64,000 nt of DNA, from positions 18,913,440 to 18,977,439 of the forward strand of contig NC_092270.1 of NCBI RefSeq assembly GCF_036320965.1, given 5' to 3'. A program made the position numbers and the translations under genes. Every line of letters starts with the position of its first letter. Within the stretch, counting starts at the first letter, position 1. This stretch comes from Panulirus ornatus. Lineage: Eukaryota > Arthropoda > Malacostraca > Decapoda > Palinuridae. Under the pieces are notes generated by a model that made no database searches, was not told the origin of the DNA, and saw only the letters and a program-made list of their open reading frames with translations. Of this stretch, positions 1 through 11,400 are shown piece by piece.

Positions 1-139
1 ACAGCAGAATATACATACAACTGGGAGACCCAGCCATAGGAGAAGACACAGGTAGTGGATTAACTGGACATATCCAACATCACTATAGCTTCAAGTGAAA
101 TGAAGAAATGGTTGATGTAGGTCAAGAGGAAGCAGTTAC

Positions 140-1590
140 CAAGTAATGGGAGACGAGTCCCAAAATATCCATGCGCACTACTTCAAACCTGCAGGAAGGA
201 ATGGAAAATTGGTGGAGGTGGCTTGGGTGTGGTGATTTACTAGAAGCACTGGTAAAAGAGAATACAGGAACAGGCCCAGTGCCAGATGATTGCACTGATC
301 CTTGGCAAAACATTTACTCACTGAAAAGACACCATGTTCCATGAATGCTTGTGTGGGTAAGGGAGTGTATGGTATTCAAGAATTCTCTCCAGAGTGGCTT
401 GGGAACATACGGGTATGGAGGTCAACACTGATGCGTCACAGGCAATCATTGATCTACACTAATGAGAGAGCAGAAGCAGACCCAAGGCAGTGGACTAATT
501 CAGGAACTTGCTGCTTAGCTGTAGCGATAACATAATCATCAGAGTCATTAGAGTGAACAGTGGCACTGAAAAGTGTCTTGAAAGGGACTCACAATTTTCT
601 TCTCTACCTCTGAGAAGGCGAATGTCAACTGTTCAGTAATAGATGAAGCTAAAGTAATGGGCAACCCATGGGGTGTAGGTGTCATTCCTGGCAGCAACAG
701 TATATGTCAAACTTGTACTGAACTAAGGACTCCCATAATTTCCAGTTCCAAAAAGCTGTAATTCTTTTCTGCTGGCTTAAATTTCTCTTGAGACACCAAC
801 AGGTAACCATACTCAGTCAAAATATCGGTGGAGGGCAGCCCCTATGATAGAGGAAGAAGCATTTGCAGAGAGGCTTATTGGTGAACCTAGTGCAAGTGAA
901 TGAAGATAATGCTTTATGAAATATTTTACGGTTCTGGAAGTAGAGGCATCATTTCCTTTAGTGCTCCATGTAAAAGGGAGAATAAAAGATTTTCTTAGTG
1001 CTCTTTATGAGGACAAATGGGTGAAGGATGTCTGAGCACGGTGGGATGAAGAAACAAGAAAAGTTTATGAAACCAATGAACTTGTTTAGCCTCCATGGTT
1101 GAACTAAATCCATAAGTGTGTTCACCTTCTCTTCCTGAAATCATACCCATCAGGAAAACTTGGTGGCACAGGGAAGTGAACGAAGTGGTGCTAAGTCTGC
1201 AAAAGCAAGGGTTGACTTCTCTGTTCTTGCAGCTGGACGAGGAACTGACAAAAAAGTTGTAAGTGGTTTTCTTTGCTGCAGTTGGCTATCATGATGTCAT
1301 CCAAGCGAGTACAGCATTTGGGGAGACTCAGAGGTACTTCATCAACAAAACATCAGAACATCTGGCCACATTCAGAGAAGATCTTTGAGCCATGGGAGTC
1401 TGACCCATGGTAGTCAAAGGAAAAGTCATGTGGATGGGAAAGCAGGTGACAGTGAGGGTTCACCGAGTTGTTTACTCCAAGGTAATCAGCAAGAAGCAAC
1501 TTACCAAGAGCAGGCTTTGACATCATTAGAAGACTAGCTTTGAATTTAGTAGGATCAGTTAAGATGGTGTAAAGTTTCTGTAAATACATC
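140..1590 (-). mobile_element. Decayed Ty3/Gypsy LTR retrotransposon pol (RT, RNase H, integrase)
   Basis: Read on the minus strand across several frameshifts and stops, this stretch keeps the order of a Ty3/Gypsy pol gene. A palm-like RT segment ends in RLDDIMIA at 1284-1307, in the place of the family YLDDILIA catalytic box. Near 1040 a connection-like segment reads close to INFSCFFIPPCSDIL, the usual N-F-Y-R-R-F-I-P-H-C block. Near 800-900 follows an RNase H-like part with SANASSSIIGAAL and a degraded FFSRKLTPAERNYS box. An integrase zinc-binding part shows HSLTHTSIHGTW at about 330-372, and the core starts at RMDILGL near 160. No LTRs, gag or intact frame were seen, so it is a fossil. It lies in the talin intron after exon 7, in the same orientation as talin. 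The family call rests on several motifs in correct order; the exact clade is not known. Confidence 0.75.
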
Positions 1591-2055
1591 TCTCAAGAAA
1601 TGGAATCTGATAGAAAATCTGATATTTCAGTTATCAAACTCATCACTGCAGCCAATGCAGCTGCAGGCCAGCAGCACCTAACACCAATCGGCACAGAATA
1701 TTCACCATGCTTTCTTTATGTTAAGACACATATGGCCAAGCATCCAGTCATTTCACAAGTGACTACACCCAAATATGACTTGTCTAAATTCATTAATACG
1801 GTCATAACTCCATATAATTCTGCCCATTACTCTCTTAAATCCACCAATTGGTTTACTGACATGCTTTGGTGTACCTTACTTGATAGGGATATTTGTAGCT
1901 CTTGATGTAGAAAGTCTATTCACAAATTTCCTGGTGGAAAAACACCCATCAAGATCATTCTTCAAAATGAGCACCATAGCCCTTTACAATCACCAAGAAA
2001 AGATACCTCCCAAGATAGAAAGTTTGCACCACAGAAGCATGCTCATAGAGTCCAC

Positions 2056-2179
2056 AGAGCAAGCTCTACTTAAAGGTAAAAGGCGTGGCAATGGGATCTC
2101 CTTTTGGCTCAAAATTTAGAGCAAGCTCTACTTAAAGGTAAAAGGCGTGGCAATGGGATCTCCTTTTGGCTCAAAATTT
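2056..2179. repeat. 62-bp tandem duplication inside the Penelope relic
   Basis: A segment starting AGAGCAAGCTCTACTTAAAG occurs at 2056 and again at 2118, almost perfectly, directly next to the LINE insertion point. It duplicates the end of the RT catalytic region of the Penelope relic. Confidence 0.9.
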
Positions 2180-2193
2180 GCAAACTTTAACAT

Positions 2194-3646
2194 TTTTTTT
2201 TTTTTTTTTTTTTTTATACTTTGTCGCTGTCTCCCGCGTTTGCGAGGTAGCGCAAGGAAACAGACGAAAGAAATGGCCCAACCCCCCCATACACATGTAC
2301 ATACACACGTCCACACACGCAAATATACATACCTACACAGCTTTCCATGGTTTACCCCAGACGCTTCACATGCCTTGATTCAATCCACTGACAGCACGTC
2401 AACCCCTGTATACCACATCGCTCCAATTCACTCTATTCCTTGCCCTCCTTTCACCCTCCTGCATGTTCAGGCCCCGATCACACAAAATCCTTTTCACTCC
2501 ATCTTTCCACCTCCAATTTGGTCTCCCTCTTCTCCTCGTTCCCTCCACCTCCGACACATATATCCTCTTGGTCAATCTTTCCTCACTCATTCTCTCCATG
2601 TGCCCAAACCATTTCAAAACACCCTCTTCTGCTCTCTCAACCACGCTCTTTTTATTTCCACACATCTCTCTTACCCTTACGTTACTTACTCGATCAAACC
2701 ACCTCACACCACACATTGTCCTCAAACATCTCATTTCCAGCACATCCATCCTCCTACGCACAACTCTATCCATAGCCCACGCCTCGCAACCATACAACAT
2801 TGTTGGAACTACTATTCCTTCAAACATACCCATTTTTGCTTTCCGGGATAATGTTCTCGACTTCCACACATTTTTCAAGGCTCCCAAAATTTTCGCCCCC
2901 TCCCCCACCCTATGATCCACTTCCGCTTCCATGGTTCCATCCGCTGACAGATCCACTCCCAGATATCTAAAACACTTCACTTCCTCCAGCCTCTCACCAT
3001 TCAAACTCACCTCCCAATTGACTTGACCCTCAACCCTACTGTACCTAATAACCTTGCTCTTATTGACATTTACTCTTAACTTTCTTCTTCCACACACTTT
3101 ACCAAACTCCGTCACCAGCTTCTGCAGTTTCTCACATGAATCCGCCACCAGCGCTGTATCATCAGCGAACAACAACTGACTCACTTCCCAAGCTCTCTCA
3201 TCCCCAACAGACTTCATACTTGCCCCTCTTTCCAAAACTCTTGCATTTACCTCCCTAACAACCCCATCCATAAACAAATTAAACAACCATGGAGACATCA
3301 CACACCCCTGCCGCAAACCTTCATTCACTGAGAACCAATCACTTTCCTCTCTTCCTACACGTACACATGCCTTACATCCTCGATAAAAACTTTTCACTGC
3401 TTCTAACAACTTTCCTCCCACACCATATATTCTTAATACCTTCCACAGAGCATCTCTATCAACTCTATCATATGCCTTCTCCAGATCCATAAATGCTACA
3501 TACAAATCCATTTGCTTTTCTAAGTATTTCTCACATACATTCTTCAAAGCAAACACCTGATCCACACATCCTCTACCACTTCTGAAACCACACTGCTCTT
3601 CCCCAATCTGATGCTCTGTACATGCCTTCACCCTCTCAATCAAAGG
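2194..3646 (-). mobile_element. Young 5'-truncated LINE (non-LTR retrotransposon), copy 1
   Basis: A poly-T run (poly-A tail on the minus strand) starts the element at its 3' end, followed by a non-coding tail, then the C-terminal and RT part of an ORF2 protein. The element is flanked by an exact 14-bp target-site duplication, GCAAACTTTAACAT, at 2180-2193 and 3647-3660, so the borders are sure. It is 5'-truncated near the start of the RT domain and keeps no endonuclease. It is nearly identical to the copy at 18095-19672, which shows recent mobilisation of the family. It sits inside a Penelope relic in a talin intron. The C-terminal R-G-R-P-N-W-R-W block resembles RTE-type ORF2 proteins, but the poly-A tail is unusual for that clade, so the clade is left open. 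Confidence 0.93.
2399..3646 (-). pseudogene. LINE ORF2 fragment: reverse transcriptase and C-terminus
   Basis: The open frame runs from the truncation point to a stop at 2399. Visible RT motifs are the AFMDLEKAYDRV box (catalytic Asp), GLRQGCVMSPWLF, and LLFADDTALVAD with the catalytic Asp pair. The protein ends with a basic block around RRRGRPNWRWKDGV and a VNWSDVVYRG end. The frame reads on past the TSD into target DNA (to about 3715), so the first twenty or so residues of the apparent ORF belong to flanking DNA, not to the LINE. Without the endonuclease and 5' UTR this copy cannot move by itself. Confidence 0.88.
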
Positions 3647-3719
3647 GCAAACTTTAACATGTATGGAACAAAAAACAATATATTCCAACTCCCAACCCTT
3701 TGATCTAAAACACAATGTT

Positions 3720-3905
3720 GATTTTTTTTATACATATTTGCCACTTCCTGCATTAGTGAGGCAGCGTCAAGAACAGATGACTAAGCCTTAGAGAGAAAAA
3801 TCTTCACTTGGCCCCCTTCTCTGTTCCTTGTTTTGGAAAAGAAAAACAGGAGGGGAAGATTTCTAGCCCTACGCTCCCATCACTTTTAGTCACCTTCAGG
3901 AAGCT
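3720..3905. repeat. SINE-like dispersed repeat with poly-T end
   Basis: A T-rich start is followed by a segment containing GCCACTTCCTGCATTAGTGA, then GGCCCCCTTCTCTGTTCC and a stretch ending near TTTTAGTCACCTTC. From memory this resembles a short dispersed repeat common in decapod genomes. It interrupts the Penelope relic downstream of the LINE. No internal RNA polymerase III boxes were clearly seen and no target duplication was found. Confidence 0.5.
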
Positions 3906-4439
3906 AAAAAAATACTAGGAGACATCTGTCCTAAAATTCCTGTACAAATTTAGTGTGAACAACAAAATTCCCTTCTTAGATATTGAAATAAAGACAAAGG
4001 ATGGCAGACATATCACTGTGTGCACAGAAAGTCTACCAACCTAGGGCAATGTATAAATATCAATAGTGAATGCCCCTCAAGATATAAAATTAATGTCATA
4101 AACTCAGCTTATAGGAAATGCACCCATTAGACTATATTCCACCAAGAACTAATAGGATTGAAACAAATTCTTGTTAATAATGGATACTCAATCACAGACT
4201 AGCATATACACAGATTCTTAAATAACCCCATCCACTGTCATCAGTGACATAAGAACACAACCTATAAAGTATACTATAGGAATGAAAAAAGTGTGATCTA
4301 AAAAGATGAATGTGCAATACAACACATAATCAAGAGAAACATCAATTCCTGAAACAGAAACTCTTTAAACCTCATCATCTATTATCAGAATACCTAAGTC
4401 AGTAATCTAATGTAATGGTCAACCATTCCCACTCACAGA

Positions 4440-5285
4440 AACTCCAACCATACTAGGCATCACACATGACATTCACTCCTACACCACAACAAAAACGCAA
4501 AGGCTATAAACAAACTAAACACCTTCAGAACACCTACTGGTACCATATTTGAACAAGAATTCCTTAGTCTTCTCTACAATACAATTCATCCTAAACTATT
4601 CCTCATTTGCTTTGTCACATATCCTGTCAAAAGGAAATACAAAAAAGCTACAAACCACACAAAAAGAACACTCACAATAATCACTGGCTGTTCAGGAAAC
4701 AAAAATATTCCCCACCTGCACAATGGAAAGATTACTTCTAGTATATTCTCACCACAATATGCTTGGCACTCAGCTCTTTGTAACAAATAGAAGAGGACCC
4801 TTCTCATCACCAATCCCAATCACCAACCTCAACATAAACAAAATGCTTACCCCTGCCTCACATCTACACTATTTACATGAGAAAAATTTCTTTTGCGTAA
4901 CACTATGGTCACAAAACATATATATGTACCAATATGACTCCACACACACACTGAACAACTGCCCTCTTAATTAAGTCTAAAGCTTAACCCCACCAGACAT
5001 ACATCCATCTGGAACTACACTCTCTTGATGAATGTTACCTTTTCTCATTAGCATTCAGGACACCATCCATCAGATTCTCTAGCATTACAAAAATAGTTTC
5101 TTCATACTGCAAGATCCTTCATGCTTAAGATGCAACTCCCACAATGGAGACTCAACAATTACTCCTCAATTGTTCTGTGCTCATCCCACAAATACAATCA
5201 CATAATAGTACCTCATCTTTGACCTGTAATCCCACCTGGTGGATGTGATCAGCATCCCCATAGAAGGGGATCCTGGGATAAGAGG
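4440..5285 (+). mobile_element. Decayed Jockey-like LINE, C-terminal part
   Basis: Broken plus-strand frames contain blocks typical of the C-terminal half of Jockey-like ORF2 proteins: LGITHDIHSYTT near 4463, KKLQTTQK with IITGCSGNKNIPHLHN near 4650-4725, HNMLGTQLF near 4755, HHPSDSLALQK near 5062, a Cys/His block around CNSHNGDST near 5140, and an end reading DLWSHLVDVISIP near 5220. Stops and frameshifts are frequent. The order matches family members I know from arthropod genomes. It lies in the talin intron after exon 7, close to that exon, and has no visible role in talin. Confidence 0.7.
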
Positions 5286-5372
5286 GTAGGGTAAGGTATA
5301 AATCTTAGGAAAACACAGCATGCAGCACTTCATGAAGAGAATGAACTAAGCTATCATACTTCAGATACCTAC

Positions 5373-5478
5373 CTTAGACTCTAATTCATTAAGAGATGCA
5401 TGCATCTTGTGCTCCTGGAAGATCTTCTTTTCGATGCCTTTATTTCTAACATAACTCTGTGGCAGGAATTCTTTGAGG
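5373..5478 (-). CDS. rhea: Talin exon 7 (end of F2); next exon lies outside the window
   Basis: The exon encodes LKEFLPQSYVRNKGIEKKIF and HASLNELESK. The acceptor is TTTCAG|CC and the donor is TAAG|GTAGGT. The expected continuation (V-R-Y-V-K type) was not found between 1 and 5372, so the following intron is longer than 5.3 kb. Confidence 0.95.
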
Positions 5479-8400
5479 CTGAAAGAAATAACAAAGTTTT
5501 AGGAAAACATAATAGATTTGGACAGCAGATAGTCCTGTAATACTGTACAACACCCATATCAAATGTGGTTACATGTCAAAAAGAAATGAAAACTGGTAAA
5601 CAGAGACTTTTCTGATACCACATGTGGTAAGTGGAGGACAATGCAGCTTAAAACCTATCTCCAAGACTGGCAGACATAATATAATTAAAAGCAATTTTAT
5701 TCAAACCAACACTTACCTCACATATGCACTATTTCTATATAAAAGCCATGAACATCATTTATGTAAGTCTTCCATAGACACCATATTTAGTCAAAACTTC
5801 CGAAACAGCTTTCCTAATAACTTAATCATGTGCTTCTTCTAAATTCACAAAGGCTGCCATTACTTTCGTTTTCTCTGGAACATTTCTGATTACTCAAGTG
5901 TAAAAATCTGGTCAACAAACCCTCTTCTCTTATAACACTCACAACCCTTAAAACACCCACAAGACACCTTGTTCTTCTCCTATTATAATACAATTAGTCA
6001 TCATTCTTCCATTACCTGTGCCTATACCTCCTTTCACTATGCCTATGCACATTACTTCACAATTCTTATAATTTTTACTTCCTCTGCATTTATAATGTGG
6101 AAAAATTACTGCCTTTGTTCATTCATCAAGTACATGAACACATTTTTCAAGCTTCCATAAACATCATCAAGTTTCATTTTAGCACACTATGCATATCCCT
6201 AGGTTTCTCATTCTTTAAAAGCTTATTGCTTTTCTCATTCCTTTGTAATGTTTTCATATCCTCTACACTTATGCCTTTCTCTAATTACATCTAATCTTAC
6301 TGTACTAATAGCCCAAGTCTTATGCCTTTCTCTACTTACCCCTACTCATACCATGCTAATAGCCCAAGTCTTTTCCCTCTTTGTTTCCAATCAATCTTTA
6401 AGTCTTGTAAAAAAATGTAAGAAAATTGGGCCGTATGAATATAAGGAAATCAAATGAGGAGACGCTTCACATGTCCTGGTTCAGTCCACCAACAGCATAC
6501 CACATTTTTCTAATTCACTCTATGCTATGCATGCCTTTCACCTTTCTGTACGAATATTCAGCCCCAATTACTCAAAATCTTTTTAACTCCATCTTGCCAT
6601 CAATTTGGTCTCCCCATTTTTCACTCCTCTTCTGACACATACATCCTTTTCATCTACCTTTCCTCACTCAATCTCTCCATTTGTCTACGTCACTGTCTAA
6701 AGTATTTCAGCATACCCTCTTCAGCTCTCACCCACACTCTTTTTTATTACCACACCTCTCTCTTACCCTTCCATTACTTAATCAAATGTCTCTCTATCTA
6801 AGGAAAAGTAACTACAAGATTTTACGATTTTGCAGAGCTAGCATGCTGCATTCACTACATTTTCTTTTCTTTTAAACTATGGTGTGCATTAGGCTTCTGA
6901 ATGATGTGAAGAAATGGAGGTGCACTGAAACCAGTGGTATATAAGTAAGATTTATACCAAATCTGATCTATGGATGTTAAACCTTAGCTTCTCTAAGTCA
7001 AAGCAATCAATAAGAACAGGAACAAATGATAACATGTGTAAAAGTCAGAACTAGGTGAAAAGAATAATGAGTGGGGTGAAAAATCCTTAGAAAAAAAAAA
7101 AGCATGGATAAGGGTCTTCAAAGTGGAGTGGCCTTGCAGGATGCACAGGATGTATGAGATTACTCAAAAATCTATACTGCACAGCAATATAAATGACTAA
7201 ACTAGATGAAGCAGAGTAAGGAAGACACAGACAGCTGTACTGAATGAGGTTTGAAAGGTAGGCATTTCAGATAAGGATGTTGAAAGAATGATTTCTGATT
7301 GCATGCACTGGGTCCATTCTGTAAGGGTGGAGGAGTCAATGGTGATGTTAGTCTTCCTTGATGAATAAAACATGCAGGAAAAGCTAAATATCATAAAACT
7401 CCTACGATAACTTCCATACTTGTGTTTCATTTTAGTATACTAGATGTCTGTTATAGATGTGTTTGCGTGAACTATGAGGCTGTATGCAATTCATAAACAA
7501 AATTTAAATGGGAACAGAGTTTAGGGTAATGATTAGACAGGAAGTGTTCAGCTTTCCTTTCCCTCTAAGAACAAGCCTTTTCCAATGATGACAAAATATT
7601 AGCTCCTCTCAGTTTTGAAAAGCCAGCAAATTGTATTTCAAATTCACTTAATCTTGAAACCATGGTACTATAGTTTGGGCCACTTTAAAAACATCTGACA
7701 AGTTTAGATTTCTGGCTTCTAAGTCATCTCTTCATGGTTAGGTCTACAGTTTTGCGAGGAGCTGTAAATATATCCAAATTCAGCATATTGACCTCTAATT
7801 ACTCGTTTCACTGATTCTGTACTTAGATGGATGATATGGTGTCTGTATTTCAGTGACTGGTTTCTGCTCCTTTTTGTATGCCTTTGTAGAAAGGAAACTG
7901 TTCATTTATGTGCAGTGGTTCATGATTTTGACCTACAGGAAATGATTTTTGCATAGGAATGTATTCAGCATCATTTTTATGATTGTAGCATATGGACATT
8001 GCAAGTCATAGCATTCTAATCTTTTACCAAGAACTGATGGCATACCTCTACGCGAAGAGCCTGGATTTATCGCTTTTTTTCTCAGTATATTGTAAAAACT
8101 GGCAGATACCTGAACCTTAACCTATCTTTATATGCCTTACCTTATTTGCTAAAATGACACCTACCAATACTATGGTTATGAATAAGTCAATCCTTCAACA
8201 AATAGTAAATCTATCACTTTAATGGTTCTATACTTGAGAAATTGCTGGGGTTTTCATATATCATAAAAAGGCACATGAGAGAGTGAGATAAAGAAAAAAA
8301 CATGAAAATGAAAATGGTAAATAGATGCTGAGAGACTAAAAAGGAAGAGGACAGACACAAAGTACATAAAAAAAGGGAATACATTTTTCTGCCAATATAT

Positions 8401-11400
8401 GTTAGCAAGGAGCATTAGGCAGTCAGTAGAAAAATTAGGTGGGAGCCTCTATAAACAGTGCGCTAGACTTGCCCTCTGTCAGTAGCCTGTTAAGGATGAG
8501 GCAGTAAAGGCTAAGTGGTATTGGAATTCACTAGTTATGGAGATTCTACTGCCATGGCCAACCCCTTGAAGGAGTTCCAGAAGAGAGCAGGTGATGAGAA
8601 ACAGATATGTGGGCGATGTTAATGACATGGATATTCAGCATTAGGAAGAAAACGTGAATGCACTATTTTGCTGTGAAGTGGGAAATGGAATTTGGTAAAT
8701 CAAGGTGACTTTGGTACGAAGATGACACATGATACTCAGTTTACCTTAATTTTTCTCAAAAGTAATTTCCTTTGAACGAGGATGATTTGAGAAAAGGAAA
8801 AATTCGTTGTTGAGCTGATATAAAGGGGACCATAATCAAACAATGAATAAGGGTTAAGTGTGAGGAATGGAAAATGTGTTTTGAACGTGGTGACTGGAAA
8901 GGTGTTGCAAAGGCTGATTTCATATATGGGTGGAAATGACATATTTGTTGTAAAGAAAGGTGGCAAACATGCCTGAAAAAAGTTGTATCAAATGTAACAA
9001 AACATGATATATGTATATTTCAAACATACTCATCATCAGTAATATATAAGAAAAATAACTTACTCGAGGAAGCCAGTCTTATGTTTAGCTTCAACATGAT
9101 CCCCAAACTGTATCTGACACTGAATGCCTGCAAACCTGCACGCTCGTTCCAGTGTCACAGGATGGGTTCCGTCAATGATGGCATCTCGGCACTGTTGGTG
9201 GATTTTCAATTATAATAAGATGCTTTATAGATGAAATCAGTGTTGGTAAAAGGATAGTAAGAAGGAAAATTTAGGCTGGAGCATTAGCTAGAAATACTGC
9301 GTAAAATTTGCACATAAGAACATTAAGCAGGAGCACTAGGTAGAAGTAGTTGTTAGGAATATTAGGTAGGAACCTCTGCAAACACTGCTAGAGTTGCCCT
9401 CTGCTGGTGGCCTATTAAGGGTGAGGCATCGAAGACTAATAAGTGGCACTAGAGTTCACTAATTATGGTCACTCTATTGCCGTGGCCATTGAGGGAGTTC
9501 CAGTTGGGCAAAGGCATCAGAGATATAGACAGATATATAGATAGGTAGAAAGTGTCTCAATATTGAAAGAATTTTCTTCACATCAATGTCTCAAATTTCA
9601 TCTGTGCTCAAACCAAACAACTTAATATTATGGATTTACCTGAACATACAAAAGACCCAACTGGACCGGATCACGAGAATCGATGTTTTGATCTGAGAAG
9701 AAATATTTTCTTCGTAGTAGCAAAATTTCTGTTTCATCAATGCCTTGCTCTCTCAATGTTTTGCTGTGGTCGACCCAATTGACTGAAATAAATCCAACAA
9801 TTAACTTCAACTTCTAACACAGACAAAATACATGACACTATCACAGGCTTTACTAATGAACTGCCAATACTCTTCTGCAAAATTGAGTTTTATCATATCA
9901 CAAGTTTTAGTCACATGAATTATTATAATCATGGGAGAATAAATCTTTAGTATCCATGAAATTGTTTGTTTACATTTAAGGATCTTTCCACAGTACTGAG
10001 ATATGTAAAAGCAAACTATGAATCCATTACACATGGATGCATCTGCAAAGACACTTCAACAGAATTCTACCAGTCTCTGAATGTTTTTTTGCTTACTTAC
10101 TCCTGCGCTTAGACACCTTTTATATGTAGTTATGTGACATTTATTGGATGGCAAGGTTTAATGTAGTTTTATGAGTAATAAGATCTGTGCTTAAGAAATT
10201 ACCTTTATCAAAAAACAAAAGCAAAATTTAATATACATAGGCAAATATTCACATATGCACACTTTTACCCTCTTTAAGAAAGAACATAAACATGCACAGC
10301 AATATCATGAGGTCCTAAGTGAAGCTATACCAAGGTCTCTGCCTCAATAGTAAGTGAAAGAGGGCTCTGTAATGCTTTGATCAAGTATTGCAATCTCAGG
10401 CTATTGGTGTGTCCCAGGAGTTGTGCATGCTCCTATAAATCCCACATACCATAGAACCCATTCATACGGATGGGGAGGTGAAATGATGTTGAAATACTTT
10501 ATGTTATCACCTAGTTCTTTAGGGTGGGGATCTATGTGAGAAAAAAAACTGGTATTGTTGGGTCTTGATATAGTGACTAACCAGTGCATACAATAAAAAT
10601 ATCCCAGAAACCCCACCTAACAAAAGGCTTCAACTTCATCTCCTTTCTTGTGCATCAGTATTCCTCACTTAAGTCAATTTGGCAAAAATGGAAATATGCA
10701 ATCTGTCTGTCTATTACTCTTCACCCTGTCTCCCTTTACATGGGGTGGATCAGGTACATATAGCCTATTAGTTCACTCATGCACATCTTCAACTAACATG
10801 GAGTGTGCTACGGTGAAATATAAACTTCTGCATTAATGCAGTACAAGCTCTCCTGATTTTTTTTCATTTGCACCCAGTATCTTTTTTAACTGTGTGCATT
10901 TAAGCTGATCTAAGAGAAATGCCAAGATTATCTTTCAAACCACTTTCACACATACAGTGGTTCCATGGTAACCAATCACATATAATTCCTTTGTTATTAT
11001 AAAGTATGTATGGTGGTTGCCCATTCCAACTCAACTATCATGAAAAGAATTATCTACATCAACTTGTACAGCATCTTTATCCTCCCAATCTTAGTCTGAC
11101 AGAGATCTTGTTTTCATGGACAGAGCAAATCAAGCTTTGAAACTCTTCCCTTCTCCTGAGTCTCATCCCACAATAATTTCTATTTGGAATCAATATATTC
11201 TGTTCTTTGTATGATCAAGCATACTCTCACAAAAAAAGAAAGCTAACAAACTGGGCATAGCTTGTGGATGTGTGTGGGTAATGATAAGAGGCTGCATATA
11301 CCTGATCCACCCCAAGGAACTGGAAGTGGAATGATGGTGATTGATAAATACTGGAGAAAGTGAATGCTGATACTATACATTAGTTTAAAATGTTGCATAA

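Larger units (their letters stand above)
1600..4320 (+). mobile_element. Decayed Penelope-like element RT, split by a younger LINE
   Basis: On the plus strand 1600-2190 encodes pieces typical of Penelope-like reverse transcriptases: PVISQVTTPKYDLSKF near 1745-1790, GIFVALDVESLFTNF near 1886-1930, and GVAMGSPFGSKFANF at about 2143-2188, which stands for the family GVAMGSPLGP-ANI box. The frame is broken in several places. The element is interrupted at 2194-3646 by a minus-strand LINE and resumes after the target duplication. It continues with NKIPFLDIEIKTKDG at about 3963-4007, matching the family PFLDV/I block, and a degraded YRKPTN-type motif near 4030. No GIY-YIG endonuclease region was recognised. 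A SINE-like repeat at 3720-3905 breaks it again. It is a fossil in a talin intron, antisense to talin. Penelope-like elements are a class of retroelement distinct from LINEs; the assignment is by motif reading only. Confidence 0.75.

Noticed and set aside
1600..1905. A stand-alone host gene
   Set aside because: The frame carries Penelope-like RT motifs that continue in other frames to 2190 and again after 3660, so it is a retroelement relic.
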